Assembly: GCF_004327985.1 (NCBI RefSeq)
Contig: NZ_SJDL01000001.1
Coordinates: forward strand, 1 to 64,000
Source: Marinobacter halodurans
GTDB taxonomy: Bacteria > Pseudomonadota > Gammaproteobacteria > Pseudomonadales > Oleiphilaceae
Length of the DNA: 64,000 nt
Direction: 5' to 3'
Under the pieces are notes generated by a model. That model was not told the origin of the DNA. It was given only the letters and a program-made list of their open reading frames with translations, and made no database searches. Positions 11,165-19,498 of this stretch are shown piece after piece (position 1 is the stretch's first letter; the number at the start of each line of letters is the position of its first letter). The translations under genes were made by a program, and so were the position numbers.

Positions 11165-11294
11165 GGTTTAATGCTCCCGTCTTTATTCTGATGAACCGCC
11201 GGGGCTGCACGCGAGCCGGCTGACAGCCACCCGTCCGCACGTCGTTGCACCTGCATGCCCCGCTGCATTGTTTGGGCGCACACAGATACAAGAT

Positions 11295-11313
11295 GTGTTC
11301 CACCCTGGAACAC
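11295..11313. repeat. Inverted repeat in the amtB leader
   Basis: GTGTTCCA (11295-11302), CCC, TGGAACAC (11306-11313): a perfect 8-bp inverted repeat about 130 bases upstream of amtB. It could be an operator or an RNA hairpin. No known factor is assigned. Confidence 0.5.
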
Positions 11314-11388
11314 TCGTCCTGACATCAAAGAGTTGGGAGCTATAAAGGGCTTTCAGAAAATAAGATACAGATCTAAAAACGTCGTTTG

Positions 11389-11407
11389 ACGCACCCTTAT
11401 GGTGCGT
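11389..11407. promoter_or_regulatory. NtrC-type enhancer site upstream of amtB
   Basis: ACGCACC-CTTAT-GGTGCGT is a perfect palindrome and matches the known NtrC site (TGCACC-N5-GGTGCA) at all core positions GCACC-N5-GGTGC. It lies about 225 bases upstream of the amtB start, a normal enhancer distance for sigma-54 promoters, and extra GCACC half-sites follow further upstream. Confidence 0.65.
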
Positions 11408-11527
11408 TATCAGGAGAGACCGGCCGATCAAGCACCACAATCGATCATGATTGTGATCGCATGATGCACCAAAATGCACCGACCCGAGACACCGGAAGTT
11501 CCGGAGCCGACGACGTCACGCTGCAGA

Positions 11528-12445
11528 TCAGTCCGACTCGGCGGATTCTTCCGGCCCGGTTTCCCTGGGTTCAGAGGGATCAGCCGCCGGGTCCGGCCGC
11601 TCCCAGCCGTTATCGATGGCCAACTGGTGCCCCTCGAAATACCGGCTCTGGAGGCGATCGTATGCCTTCTCGGCTTCCAGCATGAAAATCAGGTAAAGAC
11701 GGATGTGCTCACGCCGCCGTAACTGGCGCGCCAATACCCGCTTCTCGGACAGGTTGACCAGCGTCCCGAAACGGGTAGACCGCAACGCCGGGTTGCATTC
11801 GGCCATCATCGCGCACTGCCACGCCAGCCCCTCGTCGCCCTCCAGGTGGCTGACATGGCTGCGGGCTTCCCGTAGCCGTTGCTGGCGCAACAACAGCAAG
11901 TCCATGTAACTGGGTCGGGAGGAAAAGAGTCGGCGGATAAACGGCACACCCGACAGTGCGATCAGCACGAATGCGCCAAACCCGCTGCCGGCCACCCAGG
12001 CGGGAACCAACCCGGGCACCCCGGCCAGGAACACCACAGCCGCCAACGAAGCGGAGAACAGCCAGAGATCCCGACGGCGGCGGGCTGTGGCCAGGCTGAA
12101 GTTGTCCGGCCAGTCCGGCATGGCCAGGGTATTGAAATCCAGCAGCAGAACCCGTTCGCACTGACGCAGGAGCCGGCGGCGATCCCGTTGGCGCAGCAGG
12201 ATTTCTTCCCTGCTCTCGCCGGGCGACTCTTCCGGAGCCTCCCCTGCCTCGGCGACGGCTTCACCAGGTTCGGACCCTGTCTCGTCGGCCTGGGTCGTCT
12301 GCGGCGGCCGGGAATCCCCGGCACTGCGGGTCGCCGGTGGTTGGGCACCGCTCGTCGTAGCCGGGGGTTGGGCCGGTTCGGGATCGGCAGGACGCCCAGG
12401 CTGCAGGACAGGCGACGGCCGCTCGTTCGCGTCGGATACTGCCAT
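11528..12445 (-). CDS. Hypothetical membrane protein with disordered N-terminus
   Basis: 305-aa protein I do not recognise. The first 75 residues are rich in Pro, Ala, Glu and Ser and probably disordered. A basic stretch (LLRQRDRRRLLRQCERVLLL) follows, then two closely spaced hydrophobic segments (about residues 128-147 and 149-165) that should form a membrane hairpin, and a charged helical C-terminal half (LLLLRQQRLREARSHVSHLE; RQLRRREHIRLYLIFMLEAE). The tail is acidic. I chose the ATG at 12445 because GGGGAGGG stands five bases upstream; a TTG at 12481 is in frame without such a site. It is divergent from ribE. No function can be assigned. Confidence 0.75.
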   Translation of the reverse strand: MAVSDANERPSPVLQPGRPADPEPAQPPATTSGAQPPATRSAGDSRPPQTTQADETGSEPGEAVAEAGEAPEESPGESREEILLRQRDRRRLLRQCERVLLLDFNTLAMPDWPDNFSLATARRRRDLWLFSASLAAVVFLAGVPGLVPAWVAGSGFGAFVLIALSGVPFIRRLFSSRPSYMDLLLLRQQRLREARSHVSHLEGDEGLAWQCAMMAECNPALRSTRFGTLVNLSEKRVLARQLRRREHIRLYLIFMLEAEKAYDRLQSRYFEGHQLAIDNGWERPDPAADPSEPRETGPEESAESD

Positions 12446-12632
12446 GCCATCCCTCCCCTGTTCGCCTGTCATCGCCGTCAAGCCCCCTTGACAGAAAGGG
12501 TATCGGCGGCGGATTGGAAACCTTGAGCCGATGGCGTCTTGGCACCGACAGACAGGACCGTTATCCTACTGCCAGCCTGTGGAGCGCCCCGAACCGGCGC
12601 CCCCGACTTTCCTTTCCAGCACTGGAGACACC

Positions 12633-13250
12633 ATGTTTACCGGAATCGTTCAGGGCCAGGCCCGAGTCATCAATGTGGCGCAACGCCCCGGCCTGTCCAC
12701 CTTTATCCTGGCCTTTCCGGAAGATCGTGTCGACGGTGTCGAAATTGGCGCCTCGGTTGCCCTGAACGGGACCTGCCTGACCGTCACGCGGCAGGAAGGG
12801 AAGACACTGTATTTCGACGCCATGCAGGAAACCCTCAGCCTGACCACGCTGGGCGACCTGAAGACCGGCGATCACGTCAACTTCGAACGCGCCGCCCGCA
12901 TCGGCGATGAGATTGGCGGCCACCTGTTGTCCGGGCACGTTCACACCACCGCGGAAGTCACCGCCATCGAGACGCCGGAGAACAATCGCACCCTCTATTT
13001 CCGGGTGCCCCGTGACTGGATGAAATACATCTTTGCCAAGGGCTATATCGCCGTCAACGGTGCCAGCCTGACCATTGGCAGCGTGACGGAAGACACCTTC
13101 AACGTCCACCTGATCCCCGAAACCCTCCGCGTCACCACCTTTGGCGGGCTAGCTGTCGGCGACCGGGTCAATGTCGAGATCGACAGCCAGACCCAGACCA
13201 TCGTGGACACCTTGGCCCGCATGGGTTACGACCGCCCCGTCAACGGCTGA
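12633..13250 (+). CDS. ribE: Riboflavin synthase alpha subunit
   Basis: 205-aa enzyme that dismutates two 6,7-dimethyl-8-ribityllumazine molecules into riboflavin. It shows the classic N-terminus MFTGIV and two homologous lumazine-binding repeats, the first with LNGTCLTV and GGHLLSGHVHT, the second with VNGASLTIG and HLIPETLR. The start ATG at 12633 follows TGGAGA. It is separate from other rib genes and I see no FMN riboswitch ahead of it, so a second copy in a rib operon elsewhere is possible. Its last 11 bases overlap the end of rlmG on the opposite strand. The E. coli gene for the same enzyme is ribC. Confidence 0.9.
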   Translation: MFTGIVQGQARVINVAQRPGLSTFILAFPEDRVDGVEIGASVALNGTCLTVTRQEGKTLYFDAMQETLSLTTLGDLKTGDHVNFERAARIGDEIGGHLLSGHVHTTAEVTAIETPENNRTLYFRVPRDWMKYIFAKGYIAVNGASLTIGSVTEDTFNVHLIPETLRVTTFGGLAVGDRVNVEIDSQTQTIVDTLARMGYDRPVNG

Positions 13251-14397
13251 CGCGGCAGGCGAAGATCACGAATTTCGGATCGCCCCCCTGCTGCGCTACC
13301 ACACCAAACCAGCGTTTCAGCTTGACGTGATAACCCAGGTGGCGATTGCCCACCACCAGCAACTGACCGCCTGGTGCCAGCGCGGCCGCGGACTGCCGGA
13401 ACATTCGCAGGGCGATGTGGTCACCCACGGTTCCACCCTCGTGGAACGGCGGGTTACACAGGATAAGATCAAAACGCTCGCCCCGCGGGACGCCGTCTCC
13501 ATGGTGGAACCGGGCCCGGTCGACGACGCCTCTCACCTCACAGTTGTACCGGGCACTGGCCACGGCCTGGCTGGACACATCCGCAAACGTCACAACGCAG
13601 TCCTCACGATCCAGCAGTGCCGTCACCCCGAGCACGCCGTTGCCACACCCCAGGTCCAGCACGCGCGCGCCTGCCGGCAGCGCGGCCAGCGCCTCCCGCA
13701 CGTGGGGCAGGAACACCCGCGTGCCCCGGTCGAGCTGATCGCGGGAAAAAACAGCGGGCAATGCTTCGATCTCGCCTGCGGTATCCGCCATGGCATACCC
13801 GGCAATCTGCCGGTTCCAGTCGGCCAGGCCTGCGGCGCCGCGCCGGGCGAAAATGACGCGGGCCTTGCGTCTGGCCGGTTGGGCCTCGTTACTGCCCATC
13901 AGTCGTGCAAAGACATCGGCACAGCGGTCCGGCAGGTGTTTGATCATGCCCCCGGCAATTACCAGGCCGCCCGGAACCAGGTGGTCATTGGCCCAGCGCA
14001 GCAGGTATTCCAGGTAATCCAGGTGGCGGGGGATCTTGAGCACAATGACATCGAACCGATCGGCTGGTGGGGCCAGCCAGCTCTGAACCTCCGGTGGCGG
14101 ACAATCGTTCAGTTCCGCGTTCCGGTTGACGGCCACCCGGCACAACGCGCTGTCGGCCAGGCTCACCGGCGTATAGCTCGCCAACCCGAGGGTCAGCGCG
14201 CCAAAACCGTCGTCAATGATGGCCATGTCTGGGCGCACCGGACCTACCTCCGGCCAGCGCTCCAGAACCGCCGCTATAAGCTGCTCGTCCGCGGCGTCCC
14301 AGGCCCGCAGCTCGCGGCCGCCTTTCCCGGGGCGCTCAAGACGCAACATGCCATTTCCCAGTTGCAGCTGGTTATCCGCCGACACTCCGATCTCCAC
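13240..14397 (-). CDS. rlmG: 23S rRNA (guanine-1835-N2)-methyltransferase RlmG
   Basis: 385-aa duplicated methyltransferase of the RlmG/RsmC family, which methylates N2 of G1835 in 23S rRNA using S-adenosylmethionine. The N-terminal half is a degenerate domain (RAWDAADEQLI). The C-terminal half is catalytic, with the SAM motif VLDLGCGNGVLG and catalytic motif LILCNPPFHEGG (NPPF, typical for N2-guanine enzymes). The GTG at 14397 is the longest start; another GTG four codons in is nearly as plausible, and neither has a strong ribosome-binding site. It differs from rsmC at 16980-18002, so both large- and small-subunit guanine methyltransferases are in this window. Confidence 0.88.
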   Translation of the reverse strand: MEIGVSADNQLQLGNGMLRLERPGKGGRELRAWDAADEQLIAAVLERWPEVGPVRPDMAIIDDGFGALTLGLASYTPVSLADSALCRVAVNRNAELNDCPPPEVQSWLAPPADRFDVIVLKIPRHLDYLEYLLRWANDHLVPGGLVIAGGMIKHLPDRCADVFARLMGSNEAQPARRKARVIFARRGAAGLADWNRQIAGYAMADTAGEIEALPAVFSRDQLDRGTRVFLPHVREALAALPAGARVLDLGCGNGVLGVTALLDREDCVVTFADVSSQAVASARYNCEVRGVVDRARFHHGDGVPRGERFDLILCNPPFHEGGTVGDHIALRMFRQSAAALAPGGQLLVVGNRHLGYHVKLKRWFGVVAQQGGDPKFVIFACRVSR

Positions 14398-14470
14398 CGT
14401 TATAATCCTGATAGGCTGAACACTCTAATAATTGTCGCTATGGTAACCCCATCATCAAGTCAGCCCGCTT

Positions 14471-14492
14471 GTAGCCGGCACCGACCGGCTAC
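14471..14492. repeat. 8-bp inverted repeat in the leader of the next gene
   Basis: GTAGCCGG (14471-14478), CACCGA, CCGGCTAC (14485-14492): a perfect stem ending 22 bases before the start codon of the small gene at 14515. It has no T-run, so it is not a standard terminator. It may be a leader hairpin or an isolated palindrome. Confidence 0.5.
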
Positions 14493-14514
14493 GCAGTCTA
14501 CGCGAGAGGTAATC

Positions 14515-14952
14515 ATGGTGCAGTATTCTTTGAAGGACAGTCTGGAAAACGTCAGGCATCTCCGGGAACAGATGGAAGCCCAGATCCGCCCCCAGGTGGA
14601 TGCCGCTTCCATCGAACTCAGGAAGATGCTGAAGGACATGGGCGCGGATCCGTCGGAGAACGCCAGCCTGGCGGACATCGTCAGCCAGATTCGCGAGCGT
14701 AACCCCTCCCTGCGCCAACTGGCCATGCGACTGGATATTGCCACTTACGACGTCCGCAGGAAGCTGATCTGGAATGCCAACATGATGTCGGCTTACCTGA
14801 GCGACCGCGCCGGTAAGGCGTATGAGCTGGACGTGAAACCCAAGCTCCGGCATTACCGGACCAGCGCCGAAAGCCGCGCCAAGGCCCTGATCGACCAATG
14901 GCACGATCTGCGACCCAAACAGAACGACACCGGGAATCACGGAAACGACTGA
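14515..14952 (+). CDS. Hypothetical 145-aa helical protein
   Basis: A clear small gene: ATG at 14515 after GAGAGGT and a terminator after the stop. The upstream open frame (from 13171) is antisense to rlmG and not coding. The protein is almost entirely predicted helix, with heptad-like charged segments (SLENVRHLREQMEAQIRPQV, ASIELRKMLKDMG) and a C-terminal basic helix (RAKALIDQWHDLRPKQND). No signal peptide, membrane segment, cysteine pair or catalytic motif is visible. It resembles phasins or other coiled-coil binding proteins only in general composition. I do not recognise the family. Confidence 0.7.
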   Translation: MVQYSLKDSLENVRHLREQMEAQIRPQVDAASIELRKMLKDMGADPSENASLADIVSQIRERNPSLRQLAMRLDIATYDVRRKLIWNANMMSAYLSDRAGKAYELDVKPKLRHYRTSAESRAKALIDQWHDLRPKQNDTGNHGND

Positions 14953-15002
14953 CGCACGAGTCAAACGTTGCATCGACGACAGCTCCATTGCGGAGCTTCC
15001 TT

Positions 15003-15026
15003 GCCCCTCACCCCTGGGGCTTTTTT
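15003..15026 (+). terminator. Rho-independent terminator
   Basis: GCCCC (15003-15007) pairs with GGGGC (15016-15020), followed by TTTTTT (15021-15026). A second hairpin, AGCTCC-ATTGC-GGAGCT (14981-14997), sits just upstream. Both follow the hypothetical gene ending at 14952. Confidence 0.7.
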
Positions 15027-15103
15027 CGTCTGAATGGCCGCCGGCTGCGGTATCTGAGAAACTGGCGCCCGCAGACCATGCGATGTTACGAGGAACTCCG
15101 CCC

Positions 15104-15619
15104 ATGCAAACACTCTGGACCGCGACGGTTTCGGCGTCCGCGATTGAAGGTCATGTCTACAAGGTTTTCCCGAATGACCTGAATGCCCACCAGACCGCCT
15201 TCGGTGGCATGATCATGGCCAAATGCGACCGGCTGGCCCTGGTGGTGGCCGAACGCCATTCGGGCTGCGTCTGCGTGACGGCCGCCGTGGATTCGTTCGC
15301 CTTCCGGGCCCCGGCCAAGGGCAACGACACCCTGATTTTCAGGGTGTCGATCAACCGAAGCTGGCATTCGTCGATGGAAATCGGCGTACGGGTGGTGGCT
15401 GAAAACAGCTACACGCGGGAAGAGCGGCATATCGTGTCGGCGTACTTCACGTTCGTCGCGCTGGACGACGCCGGGAATCCGGTGACCGTCCCGGAAGTCG
15501 AACCGGAAACCGACAAGCAGCTACGCCGGTACCGTGAGGCCGATATGCGCCGCGAATCGCGCCTGAAGATGCGGGCTGATCTCAAGCGTTCGCGAGCCGC
15601 CGATCCCAGCGCCCCCTGA
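15104..15619 (+). CDS. Acyl-CoA thioesterase, hotdog fold
   Basis: 171-aa cytosolic acyl-CoA hydrolase of the hotdog superfamily (YciA/BACH type). The conserved N-terminal segment PNDLNAHQTAFGGMIMAKCD carries the catalytic acidic residue region, followed by VTAAVDSFAFRAPAKGNDTL and SMEIGVRVVAEN. It would release free fatty acids from long-chain acyl-CoA. The C-terminus is strongly basic (RRESRLKMRADLKRSRA). I chose the ATG at 15104, preceded by GAGGA; an ATG at 15083 is in frame but lacks a ribosome-binding site. It is single, with the phosphoesterase gene convergent 14 bases after its stop. Confidence 0.87.
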   Translation: MQTLWTATVSASAIEGHVYKVFPNDLNAHQTAFGGMIMAKCDRLALVVAERHSGCVCVTAAVDSFAFRAPAKGNDTLIFRVSINRSWHSSMEIGVRVVAENSYTREERHIVSAYFTFVALDDAGNPVTVPEVEPETDKQLRRYREADMRRESRLKMRADLKRSRAADPSAP

Positions 15620-15633
15620 GGTCACCGCCCGGT

Positions 15634-16491
15634 TCAGTGGCGGGTGGGTACCCGTGCCGCGAGGCCGCCGGATTCCGGACGCAGCGGGACATGGCCGGCC
15701 CAGGCCGGCGGCCTTGACGGGCTTCGCGCGGGCTCGGAGTCGACGATATGGGACCGCTCCGACCAGTGCAGAATATCCAGGCTGCCGTCGAACCCTTCCA
15801 CCAATGCTGTACAGTGCTCGACCCAGTCCCCGTCGTTGCAATAGAGACCGCCCGTTCCCTGGCGAAACCCGGCCGAGTGGATATGGCCGCAGATATAGCC
15901 GTCGTACTGGCCGCGCTCTGCCGCAGTCAGGGCTGCCATCTCGAAGCGCTGGATGAAGGCCCGGGCCTGACCGACGCGGGTCTTGACCCAGGCGGCGAGA
16001 GACCAGTAGGGCCTGTTCCGCAGCCGGCGCCAGGCGTTGTACCAGCGGTTCAGCCGCAGCAGCACCCCGTGCGCCCGGTCACCGACCAGCAACAACAACG
16101 GGCTGCAACGTACGACCTGATCGAACTGGTCACCGTGACACACCACAAAGCGGCGACCATCGGCCGTCGTGTGCACGGCCTTGTGGCGCAGGTCAATACC
16201 CGCCAGCGTCTGCCCGCAGAAGTTACGCAGGAATTCATCATGGTTACCGGGCACGTAGATGACCCGGGTCCCGCCCGCGGCGAGGTCGACCAGTTTCCGG
16301 ATCACGGCCTGGTGGGAGACCGGGAAATGCACCCGTCGCTGCATGGCAATCAGGTCAATGATGTCACCCACCAGGTAAAGCGTTTCGCACCGTACGTTGT
16401 CCAGGAAATCCAGCAGATAGTCCGCCTGGCAGTCGGGTGACCCCAGGTGAACGTCCGAGATAAAAACACTCCGGTACTGGTGCATCCACAT
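15634..16491 (-). CDS. LpxH-like calcineurin-type metallophosphoesterase
   Basis: 285-aa metallophosphoesterase related to UDP-2,3-diacylglucosamine pyrophosphatase LpxH. All metal-binding motifs are in order: ISDVHLGS, LVGDIIDL, VPGNHDEFLR, CHGDQFD and ICGHIHSAG. The helical insert between GDQFD and GHIH (WYNAWRRLRNRPYWSLAAWV) resembles the membrane-associated lid of LpxH-type enzymes. The final 50 residues are Pro/Arg-rich. LpxH itself is usually about 240 aa, so this may be the broader LpxH-paralog family often found near glycosyltransferases rather than the lipid A enzyme. No lipid A genes are adjacent. Confidence 0.82.
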   Translation of the reverse strand: MWMHQYRSVFISDVHLGSPDCQADYLLDFLDNVRCETLYLVGDIIDLIAMQRRVHFPVSHQAVIRKLVDLAAGGTRVIYVPGNHDEFLRNFCGQTLAGIDLRHKAVHTTADGRRFVVCHGDQFDQVVRCSPLLLLVGDRAHGVLLRLNRWYNAWRRLRNRPYWSLAAWVKTRVGQARAFIQRFEMAALTAAERGQYDGYICGHIHSAGFRQGTGGLYCNDGDWVEHCTALVEGFDGSLDILHWSERSHIVDSEPARSPSRPPAWAGHVPLRPESGGLAARVPTRH

Positions 16492-16707
16492 TCCCCCTCA
16501 CCGTTGGCTGGTTCCATCGCCAGCCTCCCCCGTCGCAGTGACAGCCTTGTGACGGTTCGGGGACATTTCAGTGAACGCCGGGAGCGATGACAATCCACTT
16601 TATCAAGGGACGACGTAGGGACTATGCTGACCGTACAGTGAGTCGAGGAACCCCGGAACGGGCGTCATCCTGCGCCGCGTTCGTGGCTCCCCAAGGGAGG
16701 TAAGTCC

Positions 16708-16974
16708 ATGCTGCTCAAACACATGCCCACCGGGCACCTGATCGAGACCAACGATCTGACAACGCTGACCAACCCCTGCAAGGATACGGTGGAAGCCTGG
16801 TTCCTCTGGGGTGAGGAACCCCAGGACCCCGAACGCTTCGACAAGCAGTCGCTGGTTTTCCCGTCCGGCGAGCAGCTTCCCCATTGCTGGTGGGATATCC
16901 ATTACCAGGAGGAGGGGCGGGTCCCGCACCGTCCGTCAGCAGCGGAAGGAACGTCCGGCTATTACGGCGCCTGA
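16708..16974 (+). CDS. Small conserved hypothetical protein (88 aa)
   Basis: An excellent ribosome-binding site (GGGAGG seven bases ahead of the ATG at 16708) supports this gene. The protein is soluble and resembles a small family I recall near rsmC in Pseudomonas, sometimes labelled acetyltransferase without support. It has MLLKHMPTGHLIE at the N-terminus, then a central LVFPSGEQLPHCWWDIHYQ block that looks conserved, and a short variable tail. It has two cysteines and no membrane segment. It ends five bases before the convergent end of rsmC. The function is unknown. Confidence 0.75.
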   Translation: MLLKHMPTGHLIETNDLTTLTNPCKDTVEAWFLWGEEPQDPERFDKQSLVFPSGEQLPHCWWDIHYQEEGRVPHRPSAAEGTSGYYGA

Positions 16975-16979
16975 CGCCG

Positions 16980-18002
16980 CTATCGCCGAAACGCCCGATA
17001 GACGCTGAACTTGCGATCCTCGCTGAGGGTCTCGCACGGACCGATGTACCGCTTGATCAGCTCCGGATACGGCAGGAAACGGTTCGCCACGATGCGCAGC
17101 TCACCACCGGACTCCAGGTGATTCGCCGCCTCCCGCAGGAACGCTTCGGTCATGGAGGTATCGGTCTTCACACCGGTGTGGAACGGCGGGTTACTGACCA
17201 GCAGACGGTAACGGCCGGCCACCGCCGCCAACCCATCGGAAGATCGGATCTCGCCCTTGACGCCATTCCGGGCGTAGGTCGCCCGGGCACAGGCGACCGC
17301 CTGGAACTGCACATCCACGGCGTCGACCGTCAGATCCGGCGCCTTTCGGGCCAGCCAGGCCCCCACCACGCCGGCACCGCAGGCAAAATCCAGCACCGGC
17401 CCCACCGGCGTTTCTTCCCCGAATGAGGCCAACAACTGCTCCGTCCCGGCATCAAGCCGGCCATCGGAAAAAATACCCGGCAAGCCGGCAACTTCCAGCT
17501 CGATCCCGCCTGCGCGGATGGTGTGCCAGCTCTTCCAGGCGTTCAGGTTGAAGCCGGTCATGCCGGCAGGCACCCTGGCCATCCAGACCTGGCAATGGCG
17601 CGCGCTATCGACCTTGTAGGCATCGGGATAGGTAAACTGCAGCACCCGCGCCCCACCGGCAATGCCTTCTTTCTTCTCACCAATCAGCAACAACGTGCCA
17701 CCGGCACGGGCCAGATGCCCCGCCAACGCCAGCCTGAGTTCCAGTTCCTGACGGGACTTGGGCATGAAGACCACAACACTGTCCACGCTATCGGCGGTCA
17801 GCGCCGCGCCCTCATAGCCAAAAACCGGCTGCCAGTCCGTCAACGCCTGCCATTGCTCATGAATGCCGGCATGATCGGTCACCAGCAGGCCGGGCTCTCC
17901 CGGTAGCTGGCCCAGAATAGACGCGTCCACCAGGCCGATCAGGGCCAGGCGGCCGGTCAGGTATTCGCTGTTGCGGAGCAGAACGTCATGAGTATTGCGC
18001 AT
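16980..18002 (-). CDS. rsmC: 16S rRNA (guanine-1207-N2)-methyltransferase RsmC
   Basis: 340-aa enzyme methylating N2 of G1207 in 16S rRNA. It has the two-domain architecture of RsmC: an N-terminal non-catalytic domain (residues 1-165) and a C-terminal Rossmann methyltransferase with VLDFACGAGVVGAWLA as the SAM motif and LLVSNPPFHTGVKTD as the catalytic NPPF motif. The segment GTLLLIGEKKEGI is typical. The ATG at 18002 has no obvious ribosome-binding site. A TonB-like gene starts upstream on the same strand, its stop 58 bases away, so co-transcription is possible. Confidence 0.9.
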   Translation of the reverse strand: MRNTHDVLLRNSEYLTGRLALIGLVDASILGQLPGEPGLLVTDHAGIHEQWQALTDWQPVFGYEGAALTADSVDSVVVFMPKSRQELELRLALAGHLARAGGTLLLIGEKKEGIAGGARVLQFTYPDAYKVDSARHCQVWMARVPAGMTGFNLNAWKSWHTIRAGGIELEVAGLPGIFSDGRLDAGTEQLLASFGEETPVGPVLDFACGAGVVGAWLARKAPDLTVDAVDVQFQAVACARATYARNGVKGEIRSSDGLAAVAGRYRLLVSNPPFHTGVKTDTSMTEAFLREAANHLESGGELRIVANRFLPYPELIKRYIGPCETLSEDRKFSVYRAFRR

Positions 18003-18060
18003 GGTGAGTCGTTTCAGGCTGTTGGCGATGCGTTACTTTACCCGCTGAGCCCGGCAACCG

Positions 18061-18939
18061 CTATTCGCCGGTATAGCGGAATGTCAGGTACCGGTAATAG
18101 CGGGCCGCGACAATGGGCGAATCCGGCACCTCGAACCGGGGCACCGCCCGGATCGCCTGCAGCGCACTGGCGTCCAGGCGGGTGTTACCGGAGGACTGGA
18201 CGATTCGGGCCGATAGCAGGTAGCCGGAAGGGTCCAGTTCAAAGGCGATAATACCTTCCTCATAGGCCTTCGCATCCAGCGGCCTGCGGAACCGCTCATC
18301 CACCTGAATCTGCATCCGGGCCAGGAAATGGTTGACCATCTGGATGCGACGCCGTTCGATCTCGCTATCCTTTGAGCCGGCCCGGGCCCCCGCCAGCTCC
18401 TGGTCCGACAGGGATTTCATGCCCTGGGGTGCCTGCAGTTTCTTCTCCTGTTTCTCGGGAACGGAAGTCGATGACCGGTTCGACGTGACCTGGGGCCTGG
18501 CGGTCGCCCTGTCGGTTCTATCCGGATGCCCTTCGGCAATCCGGGTCCTTTCATCCTCCGCGTTGACATGGGGTTGAGTGGGTTTGCTCTCCCCCGCCAC
18601 CGGCGTATCTTCGACAGGTGCATCAAAGTCAGTTCCACGCAGATCCGTTTTCTCGGCGTTATTGCGTGGCAGGTGCTGGCGCTGCTCGGCAGAATCCGGC
18701 TGCCGGGCCGCCGGTTGCTTTTGCTTCAGGTGCGGTTGAGGGGCCGGTTCCGGTTTGTTTCTGACAATCTCAATCGAGAGCGAACCGATATCGTGGGGAG
18801 CATCGGGTTGCCAGAAATCGTCCGGAAACAGAATGAACAGGAGAAGATGGACACAGGCACTGAGCGCCAGTATCAGGGCAAATCGGGGTCGTAATTGACT
18901 GCGATCGTCTGGACTGGGTAAACCGTCGGATGCTGCCAT
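18061..18939 (-). CDS. TonB-like periplasmic energy-transducing protein
   Basis: 292-aa protein with TonB layout: a short cytoplasmic N-terminus, one membrane anchor (FALILALSACVHLLLFILFP, about residues 20-40) with the His typical of TonB, a long Pro/Glu/Lys-rich periplasmic linker (45-165), and a C-terminal domain (about 200-292) ending in FEVPDSPIVAARYYRYLTFR. The domain looks like the TonB C-terminal fold (YEEGIIAFELDPSGYLLSAR, SSGNTRLDASALQAIRAVP). No exbB, exbD or outer-membrane receptor gene is near. It may serve another energy-transduction complex or be a TonB paralog. An in-frame GTG six bases further upstream (18945) is an alternative start. Confidence 0.8.
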   Translation of the reverse strand: MAASDGLPSPDDRSQLRPRFALILALSACVHLLLFILFPDDFWQPDAPHDIGSLSIEIVRNKPEPAPQPHLKQKQPAARQPDSAEQRQHLPRNNAEKTDLRGTDFDAPVEDTPVAGESKPTQPHVNAEDERTRIAEGHPDRTDRATARPQVTSNRSSTSVPEKQEKKLQAPQGMKSLSDQELAGARAGSKDSEIERRRIQMVNHFLARMQIQVDERFRRPLDAKAYEEGIIAFELDPSGYLLSARIVQSSGNTRLDASALQAIRAVPRFEVPDSPIVAARYYRYLTFRYTGE

Positions 18940-19039
18940 GCTCACCGGGCCGGGAAGGAAAACCGTTGGCGATTATCTTTCCACAGCCCGGAACCGATGG
19001 AAACCTCCCGCCGGGAGGCGAATACCCTGACAGGGCCGA

Positions 19040-19219
19040 TTACTTGTAACGGGCAACAATCCCCACTTGCAGGGCATCCTGCGGGGACATGTCCCACTCG
19101 TCGCGCTGGTTCTCGTCTGCGGGTTTCGCAGGAGGAGGAGTTCTCGCGTCGCTTTGCGCAACACTGCTGTCCTTGTGACCTTTCCGCCGATCAATCATCT
19201 GCTGCATTCGTTTTAGCAT
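19040..19219 (-). CDS. Hypothetical 59-aa protein
   Basis: Small reading frame with ATG at 19219 and AGAGGT eight bases ahead. The N-terminus (MLKRMQQMIDRRKGHKDSS) is basic and helical, the middle is Pro-rich (TPPPAKPADE), and the C-terminus is WDMSPQDALQVGIVARYK. There is no signal or membrane segment. The good ribosome-binding site supports expression, but I know no family. It is followed by about 100 bases before the TonB-like gene. Confidence 0.5.
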   Translation of the reverse strand: MLKRMQQMIDRRKGHKDSSVAQSDARTPPPAKPADENQRDEWDMSPQDALQVGIVARYK

Positions 19220-19332
19220 GGTGTGTACCTCTTTTACCCACCGCAAATCATTGCCTTGCTGACAGGCCAAAAATCCTCCGTGATATTCCACCTGGTGACC
19301 GTTCCATTATCGCCATGGAACCGGGCCGTTAT

Positions 19333-19348
19333 CGTGAACTGTTTCACG
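19333..19348. promoter_or_regulatory. Inverted repeat, possible operator
   Basis: CGTGAA (19333-19338), CTGT, TTCACG (19343-19348), followed by an AT-rich stretch containing AATATTTTAATATT. It lies in the 279-bp gap between divergent genes, about 150 bases ahead of the epimerase start. It is a plausible regulator site; no protein is assigned. Confidence 0.4.
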
Positions 19349-19498
19349 TGATTTTACAATATTTTAATATTCACAATAAGTTACATAGAGTCACACAAAG
19401 ACAAAGAGACTTGTTCGACAGATCTGTCTCCACTTCCATGGAAGAATCGGTTAGCGTCTCGATTCATCTCATTGTCAATGCAATTCAGGGGCATCGCC

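Larger units (their letters stand above)
11165..11527. other. Intergenic region upstream of amtB
   Basis: 363 bp without a gene. It contains an inverted repeat GTGTTCCA-CCC-TGGAACAC (11295-11313), an NtrC-like site (11389-11407), a palindrome ACAATC-GATCAT-GATTGT (11437-11454), and three further GCACC half-sites (11432-11436, 11466-11470, 11476-11480). I could not find a convincing sigma-54 -24/-12 element; the only GG-N10-GC arrangement (about 11260-11247 on the minus strand) has poor flanks. Confidence 0.6.

Noticed and set aside
11247..11260. Sigma-54 promoter for amtB
   Set aside because: Only the bare GG-N10-GC spacing is present; flanking bases do not match TGGCACG and TTGCA.
13171..14952. 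Single 593-codon plus-strand gene
   Set aside because: Only the last 145 codons have a ribosome-binding site and plausible protein composition; the rest is antisense to rlmG.
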